Shown piece after piece: positions 25,025 to 34,209 of a DNA stretch of 61,933 nucleotides. Position numbers and translations under genes: made by a program. The DNA lies in contig NZ_QREV01000028.1 of assembly GCF_003363715.1 (NCBI RefSeq), positions 1 to 61,933 on the forward strand, written 5' to 3'. Within the stretch, counting starts at the first letter, position 1. The number at the start of each line of letters is the position of its first letter. This DNA comes from Parabacteroides acidifaciens. Its GTDB lineage: Bacteria > Bacteroidota > Bacteroidia > Bacteroidales > Tannerellaceae. The notes under the pieces were generated by a model that searched no databases, was not told the DNA's origin, and worked only from the letters and a program-made list of their open reading frames with translations.

Positions 25025-26545
25025 ATGCACGAGAAACTTATTATTCTTGATTTCGGCTCGCAAACAACTCAATTAATAGGACGTAGAGTCCGTGAGTTGA
25101 ATATGTATTGCGAGATTGTCCCCTACAACAAATTCCCACATGATGCTACAGATGTGAAAGGTGTAATCCTTTCCGGAAGTCCTTATTCAGTATATGATGC
25201 CAATGCATTTAAAGCTGATTTAAGTGAAATACGAGGTAAATATCCCGTATTGGGAATCTGTTATGGAGCCCAATTCCTGGCTTATACATCCGGCGGGAAT
25301 GTCGAACCGGCAAACTCCCGTGAATACGGACGTGCCAACCTGTCTCACATCGCGGGCACAGACGAGCTGTTGAAAGGTATCAATGTCGGCTCACAAATCT
25401 GGATGTCTCACGGAGACACAATCACCGTCCTTCCTGAAAACTTCAAGGTTATCGCCAGTACAGACGATGTGAAAGCTGCCGCTTATCATGTAGAAGGTGA
25501 AAAGACTTGGGGCGTACAGTTCCACCCGGAAGTATTCCATACGACCGACGGGACTAAACTGTTAGACAATTTCCTGAATATCTGCGGATGTGCCAAAGAC
25601 TGGACACCGGCTTCTTTCATCGAATCGACAGTTGCAGAACTGAAGGAACAACTGGGTGACGATAAAGTGATCCTGGCTCTTTCCGGCGGTGTGGATTCTT
25701 CCGTTACAGCCGTTCTGTTGAACAAGGCGATCGGAAAAAACCTGACATGTATCTTTGTAGACCATGGCTTACTGCGCAAGAATGAGTTTGAGAATGTATT
25801 GAAAGATTACGAACATCTGGGATTGAACGTAATTGGAGTAAATGCAAAAGAAAAATTCTATAAGGAACTGGCCGGAGTCTCCGACCCGGAAAAGAAACGT
25901 AAAATCATCGGCAAAGGTTTCATCGACGTATTCGACGAAGAGGCCCACAAGCTGAAAGATATCAAATGGCTGGGTCAAGGTACGATCTATCCGGATGTAA
26001 TCGAATCGCTCTCCATCACCGGAACGGTTATCAAGAGCCATCACAACGTAGGCGGTCTGCCTGCCAAAATGAACCTGAAGCTGATCGAACCATTGCGTCT
26101 GCTGTTCAAAGACGAGGTGCGCCGCGTGGGTATGGAATTAGGAATGCAACCGCACCTGATCAAACGCCATCCCTTCCCCGGTCCCGGTCTGGGCATCCGT
26201 ATTTTAGGTGACATCACGCCTGAAAAGGTACGGATCCTGCAAGATGCTGACGATATCTATATGTCGCTGATGCGTGAATGGGGATTATACGACAAGATCT
26301 GGCAGGCCGGAGTAATCCTCCTCCCGATTCAATCTGTCGGTGTTATGGGTGACGAACGCACATACGAAAACACGGTTGCTTTACGTGCTGTTACTTCTAC
26401 AGATGCCATGACCGCTGATTGGGCACAACTCCCCTATGAATTCCTCGCAAAGGTTTCCAACGAAATCATTAACAAGGTCAAAGGTGTAAACCGCGTAGTG
26501 TACGACATCAGCTCGAAGCCACCAGCTACGATCGAATGGGAATAA
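25025..26545 (+). CDS. guaA: GMP synthase (glutamine-hydrolysing)
   Basis: A 506-aa enzyme converting XMP to GMP with ATP and glutamine. The glutaminase domain has the complete triad C79 (GICYGAQ), H167 and E169 (FHPE). The ATP-pyrophosphatase P-loop LSGGVDSS is at about 221-228, followed by the dimerisation domain ending [11 protein letters not shown]. It is followed by a terminator and a second GuaA-like gene on the same strand. Confidence 0.97.
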   Translation: MHEKLIILDFGSQTTQLIGRRVRELNMYCEIVPYNKFPHDATDVKGVILSGSPYSVYDANAFKADLSEIRGKYPVLGICYGAQFLAYTSGGNVEPANSREYGRANLSHIAGTDELLKGINVGSQIWMSHGDTITVLPENFKVIASTDDVKAAAYHVEGEKTWGVQFHPEVFHTTDGTKLLDNFLNICGCAKDWTPASFIESTVAELKEQLGDDKVILALSGGVDSSVTAVLLNKAIGKNLTCIFVDHGLLRKNEFENVLKDYEHLGLNVIGVNAKEKFYKELAGVSDPEKKRKIIGKGFIDVFDEEAHKLKDIKWLGQGTIYPDVIESLSITGTVIKSHHNVGGLPAKMNLKLIEPLRLLFKDEVRRVGMELGMQPHLIKRHPFPGPGLGIRILGDITPEKVRILQDADDIYMSLMREWGLYDKIWQAGVILLPIQSVGVMGDERTYENTVALRAVTSTDAMTADWAQLPYEFLAKVSNEIINKVKGVNRVVYDISSKPPATIEWE

Positions 26546-26564
26546 GCCTCTTAAAAACATTTAT

Positions 26565-26600
26565 AAAGCCTGGTATTCATGTTATACCGGGCTTTTATTT
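26565..26600 (+). terminator. Terminator of guaA
   Basis: AAAGCCTGGTAT (26565-26576) pairs with ATACCGGGCTTT (26584-26595) with one G-U pair, then TATTTT. The TTTG -33 element of the next gene begins at 26599, so the two genes are separate units. Confidence 0.8.
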
Positions 26601-26629
26601 TGCCTTGAAATGAAAAAATCATATATTTG
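26599..26629 (+). promoter_or_regulatory. Promoter of the second GuaA-like gene
   Basis: TTTG (26599-26602), 19 bp, then TATATTTG (26622-26629): a full match to the Bacteroidetes consensus, 45 bp before the ATG. Confidence 0.8.
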
Positions 26630-26673
26630 CCTCAAGTATAACATAATGTAAAATCAATAAAATCAAGAATCAC

Positions 26674-27981
26674 ATGAAACAAGATATGATTGTTATCCTG
26701 GACCTGGGCAGTCATGAAAACACAGTGTTGGCACGTGCAATCCGTGCATTGGGCGTTTATAGCGAAATCTATCCGCATGACATAACAGCAGAAGAGTTGA
26801 AGGCACTGCCGAATGTAAAAGGTGTTATCATCAACGGCGGTCCTAACCATATTATCGACGGTGTTGCAATCGACGTTAATCCGGATATTTATACGATTGG
26901 CATTCCTGTAATGGCAGCAGGCCACGAGAAAGCATTATGCGAAGTCAAATTAGAAGAATTCAAGGATGACGTAGAAGCAATCAAGGATGCTGTAAAGTCT
27001 TTCGTATTCGACACTTGTAAGGCGGAAGCAAACTGGAATATGACTAATTTCGTCAATGACCAGATCGAACTGGTCAGACGCCAGGTTGGAGACAAGAAAG
27101 TCTTGTTGGCGTTATCCGGCGGTGTTGACAGTTCAGTCGTTGCCGCCCTGTTATTGAAAGCGATCGGCGACAAACTGGTTTGCGTACACGTAAATCATGG
27201 TCTGATGCGTAAAGGTGAGTCGGAAGCTGTGGTCGAAATATTCAAAAACCAATTGAAGGCAAACCTGATCTATGTAGATGTAACGGACCGTTTCCTTGAT
27301 AAATTAGTAGATGTCGCCGATCCCGAACAGAAACGTAAAATTATCGGTGGCGAATTTATCCGCGTCTTTGAAGAAGAAGCCCGTAAGTTGGATGGTATCG
27401 ACTTCCTGGGACAGGGAACTATTTATCCGGATATCGTGGAAAGCGGAACCAAGACTGCCAAAATGGTCAAATCCCACCATAATGTAGGCGGCCTGCCCGA
27501 CGACTTGAAATTCGAACTGGTAGAACCGCTGCGCCAATTGTTTAAGGACGAAGTTCGTGCTTGCGGTTTGGAATTAGGCTTGCCATACGAGATGGTTTAT
27601 CGCCAGCCGTTCCCCGGACCAGGCTTAGGCGTACGTTGCTTAGGAGCGATCACCCGTGACAGACTGGAAGCCGTACGTGAAGCAGATGCCATCCTGCGTG
27701 AAGAGTTCCAGAATGCCGGCTTGGATAAGAAAGTATGGCAGTATTTTACAGTCGTACCCGATTTCAAGTCTGTAGGCGTACGGGATAATGCCCGGTCTTT
27801 TGAATGGCCTGTTATCATCCGTGCCGTCAATACGGTAGATGCCATGACGGCGACCATCGAACCGGTAGATTGGCCTATTTTGATGAAAATAACAGACCGT
27901 ATCCTGAAAGAAGTTAAAAACGTAAACCGCGTCTGCTACGATATGTCCCCAAAACCCAATGCAACGATCGAGTGGGAATAA
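26674..27981 (+). CDS. GuaA paralogue lacking a functional glutaminase
   Basis: A 435-aa GMP synthase-like protein. The synthetase half is intact: the P-loop [10 protein letters not shown] (about 148-157), [36 protein letters not shown] and the ending PNATIEWE. The N-terminal glutaminase domain is about 75 residues shorter than in guaA. Where the catalytic cysteine belongs (GICYGAQ) it has GIPVMAAGHE, and no FHPE motif exists, so no glutamine hydrolysis is expected. It could use free ammonia, take ammonia from another amidotransferase, or have another nucleotide substrate. It has its own promoter. Tandem duplication then loss is the likely origin. Confidence 0.93.
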   Translation: MKQDMIVILDLGSHENTVLARAIRALGVYSEIYPHDITAEELKALPNVKGVIINGGPNHIIDGVAIDVNPDIYTIGIPVMAAGHEKALCEVKLEEFKDDVEAIKDAVKSFVFDTCKAEANWNMTNFVNDQIELVRRQVGDKKVLLALSGGVDSSVVAALLLKAIGDKLVCVHVNHGLMRKGESEAVVEIFKNQLKANLIYVDVTDRFLDKLVDVADPEQKRKIIGGEFIRVFEEEARKLDGIDFLGQGTIYPDIVESGTKTAKMVKSHHNVGGLPDDLKFELVEPLRQLFKDEVRACGLELGLPYEMVYRQPFPGPGLGVRCLGAITRDRLEAVREADAILREEFQNAGLDKKVWQYFTVVPDFKSVGVRDNARSFEWPVIIRAVNTVDAMTATIEPVDWPILMKITDRILKEVKNVNRVCYDMSPKPNATIEWE

Positions 27982-28000
27982 ATACAAATCCATAAAATAA

Positions 28001-28055
28001 AGAAAACTCCCCTACCGCTCTTTCTATTAAAGAGAATGACAAGGGAGTTTTCTTT
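28001..28055. terminator. Bidirectional terminator between guaA paralogue and acetyltransferase
   Basis: AGAAAACTCCC (28001-28011) and GGGAGTTTTCT (28043-28053) are exact complements, with a smaller inner stem (CTCTTTCT/AGAGAATG region). A/T runs flank both sides, so it can end the two convergent transcripts. It touches the last bases of the acetyltransferase gene. Confidence 0.75.
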
Positions 28056-28617
28056 AAACTTTTCCGATCTTCCGTACCACCCGACAAGGGTTACCAACGG
28101 CAAGTGAATTATCAGGTATATCTTTCGTCACTACACTGCCGGCACCGATTACAACATTATCGCCAACAGTGACACCGGGAAGAATAATCACACCCGCACC
28201 TATCCAAACATTATGACCGATTGTGACCGGATAAGCATATTCCAATCCCTGATTGCGTTGTGAGACATTCAACGGATGCCCTGCTGTATAGATTCCGACA
28301 TTAGGAGCAATAAAAGCATTATCACCAATCTTCACTTTTGCTCCATCCAATATAACCAAATTGACATTGGCATAGAAATTTTCTCCTATCTCTATATTAT
28401 ATCCGTAGTCACAAGCAAAAGGAGGTTCTATAATGAGGCTCTCTCCTGTCCTCCCCAAAAGTTTCTTCAGGAGTTCCGTCCGCTCTGTCTGTTGTGAAGG
28501 GCGCAAACGGTTATAATCGTAAAGCTGTTCTTTAGCTGTTTCACGATCTGACAACAATTCGGGATCATAGTTTGCATCATATAGCAGGCCCAGGTTGCAT
28601 TTCTCTTTTTCGGTCAT
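28054..28617 (-). CDS. Sugar O-acetyltransferase (maltose/galactoside type)
   Basis: A 187-aa hexapeptide-repeat acetyltransferase. The Mac N-terminal domain (YDPELLSDRETAKEQLYDYN) is followed by the beta helix (PVTIGHNVWIGAGVIILPGVTVGDN). The catalytic His is in YTAGHPLN. It acetylates a sugar hydroxyl from acetyl-CoA in the cytoplasm. It has its own -7 box (plus 28641-28648) and ends at a bidirectional terminator, so it may be independent of the PUL whose transporter gene lies 35 bp upstream. Confidence 0.92.
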   Translation of the reverse strand: MTEKEKCNLGLLYDANYDPELLSDRETAKEQLYDYNRLRPSQQTERTELLKKLLGRTGESLIIEPPFACDYGYNIEIGENFYANVNLVILDGAKVKIGDNAFIAPNVGIYTAGHPLNVSQRNQGLEYAYPVTIGHNVWIGAGVIILPGVTVGDNVVIGAGSVVTKDIPDNSLAVGNPCRVVRKIGKV

Positions 28618-28640
28618 TATCTGTTTCTTTATTACTTTGG

Positions 28641-28648
28641 CAAAAATA
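28641..28648 (-). promoter_or_regulatory. -7 box of the acetyltransferase gene
   Basis: Minus-strand TATTTTTG (plus CAAAAATA) fits TAnnTTTG, 24 bp before the ATG at 28617. No clear -33 element. Confidence 0.45.
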
Positions 28649-28652
28649 AGAA

Positions 28653-30083
28653 TTATTTTAATTCACGTGGACTTTTTCTCATTCGCCAGAAGCTTTCAAT
28701 TCGCTCAAGGGTAACACCTTTTGTCTCCGGTATATAAAAATATCCCCAGATTAATGCCAAAAAAGCAATCCCTCCATATAGCCAAAAAGCACCAGCAGGA
28801 TTACCCAGATATTCACCATCCAACAGAATCTCTTTGCCTGGTATAGTCAATACATTGACAATTTTAAAGAAAGTGAATGAAACAATACTATTAAACAACC
28901 AAACAGATAACGATCCTAATGACACTCCTAATCCACGTAATTTCTGAGGGAATATTTCCGAAATAATCAACCATCCCAAAGGCCCTATGCTTATTGCGAA
29001 GAATGCTACATAACAGAGTATAAGTAGAATTGTTAGCCACTTGACAAATTCTCCTAACAGATTGCCTCCCAGAAAACATAACCCTAACAGTAATAAAGAA
29101 ACAGTTATTCCGGACAATCCTATAAAATAAAGCTTTCTTCTCCCCAAGCGATCCACAAAATAAACAGACACAATCGTAAATATAACATTCACTAATCCAA
29201 CCACTACAGAAGCCCAAATAGCAGCAACTGTTCCATCAAAGCCAGCCATTAGAAAAATCTTGGGACTATAATAGATTACAGTATTAATTCCGACAAATTG
29301 TTGGAAGAACATAATCCCTATGCAAATGAAAAGTGGTGTCCTCAACCAAGGTTGTAAGAGCTCTTTCCAACCAGATTTTTCCATCTCGTTCCTTTTTATT
29401 TCTTCTTGCATCTGTAACAGGGAAATCCTCGCTTGCTCTTTCCCTTCTATTTTATTCAAAATATCTACACATTCATTATGCCTTCCCCTACTCATCAGCC
29501 AACGAGGAGTTTCTGGCATAAAAGCCATGCCCACTAATAAAACACAAGCAGGTATGACACCGACATAAAACATGGGGCGCCAACAAGATATATCATTTTC
29601 ATCCGCAAAAAACAAATCAGATAAATAAGAGACCAATACACCAATGGTAACCATCAACTGAAACATAGAAACAAGCATACCCCTCACTTTTGCCGGAGAA
29701 ATTTCAGCAATGTACAAAGGTACCGCAAATGAAGATACTCCTATTGCTATTCCAAGAAAAAGACGAGCCAAAATTAAATTCCAAGCATCTACTGCAATTC
29801 CTGACCAAATCGCGCCTACTGCAAAAATAATGGCAGAAGCCAATATCACTTTCTTACGTCCTAATCGATCTGTTATTTTACCACAAAACAAGGCACCCAG
29901 AATTGCCCCCAACAAACCGGCAGATGTAACTAACTCAATCGTACTATCATCTATTCCAAAATCTTTTTGAAAAAATGGAATCGCTCCTGAAATCACCCCT
30001 GTATCAAAGCCAAAAAGCAGACCTCCGGTAGCAGCTATAACAGCTATAATATAAACCAACATACTATTGTGCCCTGTTTCCAT
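28653..30083 (-). CDS. MFS sugar:proton symporter
   Basis: A 476-aa sugar porter of the XylE/GLUT type with 12 membrane segments. Signatures: DTGVISGAIPFF in segment 1, GRKK and DRLGRR loops, PETPRWLMSRGRH before the central loop, QQFVGINTVIYYSPKI in segment 7, and PETKGVTLERIE at the end. It imports a monosaccharide, presumably the mannose or other hexose released by this locus. It is the last gene of the polysaccharide locus, 29 bp after the cupin isomerase. Confidence 0.95.
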   Translation of the reverse strand: METGHNSMLVYIIAVIAATGGLLFGFDTGVISGAIPFFQKDFGIDDSTIELVTSAGLLGAILGALFCGKITDRLGRKKVILASAIIFAVGAIWSGIAVDAWNLILARLFLGIAIGVSSFAVPLYIAEISPAKVRGMLVSMFQLMVTIGVLVSYLSDLFFADENDISCWRPMFYVGVIPACVLLVGMAFMPETPRWLMSRGRHNECVDILNKIEGKEQARISLLQMQEEIKRNEMEKSGWKELLQPWLRTPLFICIGIMFFQQFVGINTVIYYSPKIFLMAGFDGTVAAIWASVVVGLVNVIFTIVSVYFVDRLGRRKLYFIGLSGITVSLLLLGLCFLGGNLLGEFVKWLTILLILCYVAFFAISIGPLGWLIISEIFPQKLRGLGVSLGSLSVWLFNSIVSFTFFKIVNVLTIPGKEILLDGEYLGNPAGAFWLYGGIAFLALIWGYFYIPETKGVTLERIESFWRMRKSPRELK

Positions 30084-30112
30084 GATATCTAAAATTACAA
30101 ACTAAATTATTT

Positions 30113-30901
30113 TTATGGAATAAAATTTATCCAGTATTCCTTTCTTAGTTGAGGAGACGGAACAAACAAGAAAGTATCAGGATTTTCTTCAAAAGTATCA
30201 TATATGGACTTGTTTTTCTTTATACCTAAATCCGTATAATCCGATGGTAATTTACATATCAATTTGGAAGACTGATAACAAGGATTTGCGACCCATTGAA
30301 TCTCATCAAATTCGTTAAAAACCGGATACCAAGCAATACCTTTATGTTTCCTCACTCCATCATACACAAATCCATATTCGCGATCACACCAAGCACCAAA
30401 TGTCAAAGGTTTATTAGGATTGGCACTAATAGTCGCATGCGTCCAATAAGGGGGAACCACCACTACATCTCCAGGTTTGGCATAAACAGCAAAGCAGCGT
30501 CCCGGATTATCTTCTGCATATTCCTGTATATAAATAATCGCCTCTCCGGACCATATTTCATATACTTCAGGAGTCGACCAATTACTGAAAGGAGAAACCT
30601 TATGAATATGCCCCTGGCTTCGAATAGGCTCAGTTCCTAATTTCCCAGCAGCATAAGTCACGACTCCATACAACAAATGCATCGAATTGAGTAGTTCCCT
30701 ATGATTTTTTTTACCGACATCCATAGCAATGGAATAAACAATCTCCGGTCCCTCACAATTCGGATCCAACAAACTCTTCGAGATGTCGTTCAATTTACGA
30801 TTCTCTACCTGAGGACCAAAAATATCAGGGCCATAAATAAATCCCATAGGACTTTCAGTTGCCTTGATATCAAGCCCTGGATCAAAAAAAAGTTCACACA
30901 T
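30113..30901 (-). CDS. Cupin-type phosphoglucose isomerase, long form
   Basis: A 262-aa protein of the cupin glucose-6-phosphate isomerase family (interconverting glucose-6-P and fructose-6-P in members studied). Metal ligands are visible in GHIHKVSPFSNWSTPEVYEIW (two His and a Glu) and VPPYWTHAT (His). It carries an extra C-terminal region of about 70 residues compared with the usual 190. Its first 8 bases overlap the mannose-6-phosphate isomerase gene. A second cupin isomerase lies at 33624, so this locus has two; a different phosphosugar substrate for one of them is likely. Confidence 0.88.
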   Translation of the reverse strand: MCELFFDPGLDIKATESPMGFIYGPDIFGPQVENRKLNDISKSLLDPNCEGPEIVYSIAMDVGKKNHRELLNSMHLLYGVVTYAAGKLGTEPIRSQGHIHKVSPFSNWSTPEVYEIWSGEAIIYIQEYAEDNPGRCFAVYAKPGDVVVVPPYWTHATISANPNKPLTFGAWCDREYGFVYDGVRKHKGIAWYPVFNEFDEIQWVANPCYQSSKLICKLPSDYTDLGIKKNKSIYDTFEENPDTFLFVPSPQLRKEYWINFIP

Positions 30902-32669
30902 GATGTTTTACAAAAGCTTTAATTGTGGCACATTCTGTTCCTTCCGATTCTCCAAACGGACGAATTGTATATTCTCTGACCGCTTCCGGTATGATAAATG
31001 TTTCTGCATAATGAACAACAAACGGTTCAAAAGATCCGGAAGGGCTTTCAACAACAACTTCTCTCCCTTCAACCAAGTTTAATACATTGACACTGCCGCT
31101 CGTATGATGCAAAACTGGTTTTGTAAACCAATGTCTTCGTGTCTCAATAAATTCACATTCATGCAAACCAGTATGTTCCTCCCTCCATCCATCTCCTTCT
31201 GCAACAAAAGCAACTTGATTAAGAACTTCTTTTCTCACCCATGATTCCGTACGATTCCATTGAATTACATTCTTTCCATGCTCTATATTTATAGGTCTGG
31301 GACGTCCGTCCAACCCTAAACGTCCCCAATCCCATAATTTAAATGTAAAGATATAAGGAGTCGCACTGATCTCAAGTACCATGCCGTTTGCTCCGGAACA
31401 ATGGACTGTTCCCCCCGGTATCAAGACGTGGTCATGTTTTTTCACAGGATAGCGTCCTACAAACTTTTCGGCATCGAATTTCCCGGAAATTTGGGCATCT
31501 TCCAATGCTTTAATCATACCCTTCGAATCAACATTCTCCTTTAGCCCCAAATAGACCACAGCATCTTCTCCCGCATCTAACAAATAATAACTTTCATCCT
31601 GTGTATAATGCATGCCGAACTTTTCTTGGATATATTCAGTCAGCGGATGTACCTGCAAGCTTAAATTACCTCCTTGCATCGTATCCAAGAAATCAAATCG
31701 AATCGGAAACTCATCACCAAAACGAGCATGTACCGGATCTCCCAATAATTCACGGGGATGAGCAAACACCAAATTAATAGAAGGTATTTCAAACTTGATA
31801 TTGCCAAAAGATAAAAATAAACTATTCTCTTCCGGAACACAATCAAAACACCAGGCATAATTAGCAATACTTCTATCCAAATCACACACTTCTTTCATCC
31901 ATTGTCCACCCCATGGTCCCGGATCAAAAAAAGGGACCACACGAAATGGCTGTTTTATAGCTTGCTCCAATCCCGCACGAACAGCATCCCCTGTTGCCAT
32001 TTTGGGTTCCCCGGCTTTATTGGTATCAAGAACATAGTCCCAATGGGGCATTAATCTCTTTTTGAAACGATCACAAATACGCCAATCTACAAAGAAACCT
32101 CTTTTATACTGCAATGCAGATCGCTCAGTCCGATTTTCCACCCCTACATTACTAATTTCATTCCTTCGAAAGCGCATCTGGATTTCCCAACGAGCCATAT
32201 CTGCATACACTAATAAATCGGTTTCTGGCTGAATATAAGCAGCTCCTGTACCATAAACAATAACAAGTCCTTGTTTCCGGTCTATTTTATTCCGTAAATC
32301 ACAAACTTTCTGTTCATCAAAATAGCAGTCTATGCTAAAACGTGTCATATAACCAAATAGCTCATCATCCGTTATATCCGCTTGCAACTTAACATTTAGC
32401 TCTTGCTCCGACAGCATGCCTTCGGAGGAATCAATAAAAAAAGCATCAGGAAATGCCAAACAGAATTGCTTTTTCACCTCATCATGAAGTATTCCCTGAT
32501 AGCATTCCACAACCAATATCTTACGGGGTTTATCTATTGCATTCAACCGTTGATTCAAGACGTTTACAATATTCGCCCACCCTAAATAGCAAGAAGATAT
32601 ATATATATCCGGCACATTAACCGATGGATATTTATTATAATTAGATTTTTTATGCAGATAAGATTTCAT
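30894..32669 (-). CDS. Class I mannose-6-phosphate isomerase with an extra N-terminal domain
   Basis: A 591-aa protein. Residues about 250-591 are a type I phosphomannose isomerase, converting mannose-6-P to fructose-6-P. Zinc ligands are Q339 and H341 (SLQVHP), E359 (DESYYLL) and a His in IPGGTVHCSG. Residues 1-245 look like a P-loop kinase-like fold (ILVVECYQGILHDE, FFIDSSEG, DLLVYADMARWEIQMR) but the Walker A GxxxxGKS is absent, so it should not bind ATP that way. I start at MKSYLHK (32669), overlapping the ROK gene end by 20 bp. It points to mannose as a product of the locus. Confidence 0.9.
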   Translation of the reverse strand: MKSYLHKKSNYNKYPSVNVPDIYISSCYLGWANIVNVLNQRLNAIDKPRKILVVECYQGILHDEVKKQFCLAFPDAFFIDSSEGMLSEQELNVKLQADITDDELFGYMTRFSIDCYFDEQKVCDLRNKIDRKQGLVIVYGTGAAYIQPETDLLVYADMARWEIQMRFRRNEISNVGVENRTERSALQYKRGFFVDWRICDRFKKRLMPHWDYVLDTNKAGEPKMATGDAVRAGLEQAIKQPFRVVPFFDPGPWGGQWMKEVCDLDRSIANYAWCFDCVPEENSLFLSFGNIKFEIPSINLVFAHPRELLGDPVHARFGDEFPIRFDFLDTMQGGNLSLQVHPLTEYIQEKFGMHYTQDESYYLLDAGEDAVVYLGLKENVDSKGMIKALEDAQISGKFDAEKFVGRYPVKKHDHVLIPGGTVHCSGANGMVLEISATPYIFTFKLWDWGRLGLDGRPRPINIEHGKNVIQWNRTESWVRKEVLNQVAFVAEGDGWREEHTGLHECEFIETRRHWFTKPVLHHTSGSVNVLNLVEGREVVVESPSGSFEPFVVHYAETFIIPEAVREYTIRPFGESEGTECATIKAFVKHHV

Positions 32670-33627
32670 TCCTTCTTTTTTTATTTTTAAAACAATATTC
32701 TGATGCCAATATCGCTGCATTATCACCAAGTTCAGATGCCAATATTTTAACAACTGAACTTGGACACCAAGCTAACTTTCCTACACGTTCACGGATATAG
32801 GGAAGTATTACATCTTTACTTTTCATCACTCCACCCCCTAAAACAATAACCTGAGGATCATAAGCATGTATATAAGTAATTATGGCTGCACTCCACACAT
32901 CCATACATTCATTACGTACGATTAAAGCATCTACATCTCCATGAGAGGCCCAATTAAAGATTTTCTCAAAATCGTAATTGTCAGCGTTTTCCCTAAACGA
33001 AGCAGATAACTTCGGATTTTCCTTTATTATGTAAGGAAGGAAAAAAGAGGAGGAAAGAGCCTCTACACATCCTACATTACCACAACTACATTTACGCCCC
33101 TTATAATCGATTACGAAATGCCCACCCAATGAACCGGCCTGATAATGCTCCCCATACAGAACACGCCCATCCAAAACAACACCAGTACCAATTCCAGTAC
33201 CAATTGTCATCATTACAACATTATTCAAACCTTGTGCAGCTCCGCATTCCCATTCCCCAATAGTAGCCAGTCGCGTATCATTATCCATATAAAAAGGGAC
33301 GCCCCAATTCAATTCGCACCATAATCTCAAATTTAAATCACAAGCATCATCATATTTGTCATTTGTTGCCAAAACCTGATAATGCTTCACATCCACAATC
33401 CCCGGAAAAGCCAAACTTATACCTGCCAGATCTGTAATTTGAACTCCGCTATTATACAATAAATTATTTATCGTATCTTTTATTTCTGGTAAATTATTTC
33501 TAAGTCCTTTCTCTGAATGAGCCGGCAAAACTTTAAAGTTTAACACCTTACCAGATTCAACCAAACCTATTTTAACAAAAGTTCCTCCCAAATCAATTCC
33601 TATAGTATACATATCCAGACCTTTCAT
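32650..33627 (-). CDS. ROK-family sugar kinase
   Basis: A 325-aa kinase. The ATP phosphate loop IDLGGTFVKIG is near the N-terminus and the ROK zinc motif KCSCGNVGCVEAL is at about 163-175. No DNA-binding domain precedes it, so it is an enzyme, not a repressor. It likely phosphorylates glucose or mannose at C6, feeding the downstream isomerases. The ATG at 33627 overlaps the stop of the cupin gene as ATGA. A second ATG five codons on (MYTIGIDLGG) is possible. Confidence 0.92.
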   Translation of the reverse strand: MKGLDMYTIGIDLGGTFVKIGLVESGKVLNFKVLPAHSEKGLRNNLPEIKDTINNLLYNSGVQITDLAGISLAFPGIVDVKHYQVLATNDKYDDACDLNLRLWCELNWGVPFYMDNDTRLATIGEWECGAAQGLNNVVMMTIGTGIGTGVVLDGRVLYGEHYQAGSLGGHFVIDYKGRKCSCGNVGCVEALSSSFFLPYIIKENPKLSASFRENADNYDFEKIFNWASHGDVDALIVRNECMDVWSAAIITYIHAYDPQVIVLGGGVMKSKDVILPYIRERVGKLAWCPSSVVKILASELGDNAAILASEYCFKNKKRRNEILSA

Positions 33628-34181
33628 AATAAAGTGGGAACCCCATTTACATCCATCAAACTACGCGCAAACCCTTCTGCTGCAATTGTCGCATAATCAT
33701 GTCCGGCATCAGAAGGCCAACAAGCAGAAAAAACTAATTTTTGATAACCTATATTGGCTACACGATGTGCGACTTTCCCGGGAATATAATGCAAACTACC
33801 CGGAAACATTCGTTCGGCCCATACATTTCTTTGCTCATCCATTAGGATTAGCATGCCTTCTCCCTCAACTCCCCAATAAAATTCAGCACGATTGCTATTG
33901 GTATGAAAATGCCCTTTAGTCATAAAAAATTCTTGCCCTACTTTACCCGGATAAAGTAATGTGATCCCCATAAACAGTCCCCCTGGTGTATTTTCCACAA
34001 CAGGAAGAAAACTACTGACCTGATAAATAATCCGGTCTCTATCCATTTGCTCAAAAGCATCCTTATCTTGGAATACACCATCCAAATCCCCCAATAAACG
34101 AGTTGATTTTACAACATTTTCTCCTGTAAGACAATTATTGGTAAAAAAAACTTCAGGTACATAAATATTATCTACTTTCAT
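33624..34181 (-). CDS. Cupin-type phosphoglucose isomerase, short form
   Basis: A 185-aa protein of normal length for cupin phosphoglucose isomerases. Motifs: TKGHFHTNSNRAEFYWGVEGEG (two His and the Glu ligand), PGKVAHRVANIG (His) and ACWPSDAGHDY near the end. I start it at MKVDNIY (34181), 28 bp after the GH2 stop. A longer frame from 34229 would overlap the GH2 gene. Translationally coupled to the ROK kinase. Confidence 0.93.
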   Translation of the reverse strand: MKVDNIYVPEVFFTNNCLTGENVVKSTRLLGDLDGVFQDKDAFEQMDRDRIIYQVSSFLPVVENTPGGLFMGITLLYPGKVGQEFFMTKGHFHTNSNRAEFYWGVEGEGMLILMDEQRNVWAERMFPGSLHYIPGKVAHRVANIGYQKLVFSACWPSDAGHDYATIAAEGFARSLMDVNGVPTLL

Positions 34182-34209
34182 AATCCTTTTTTTACATTGA
34201 TTCCACCTT

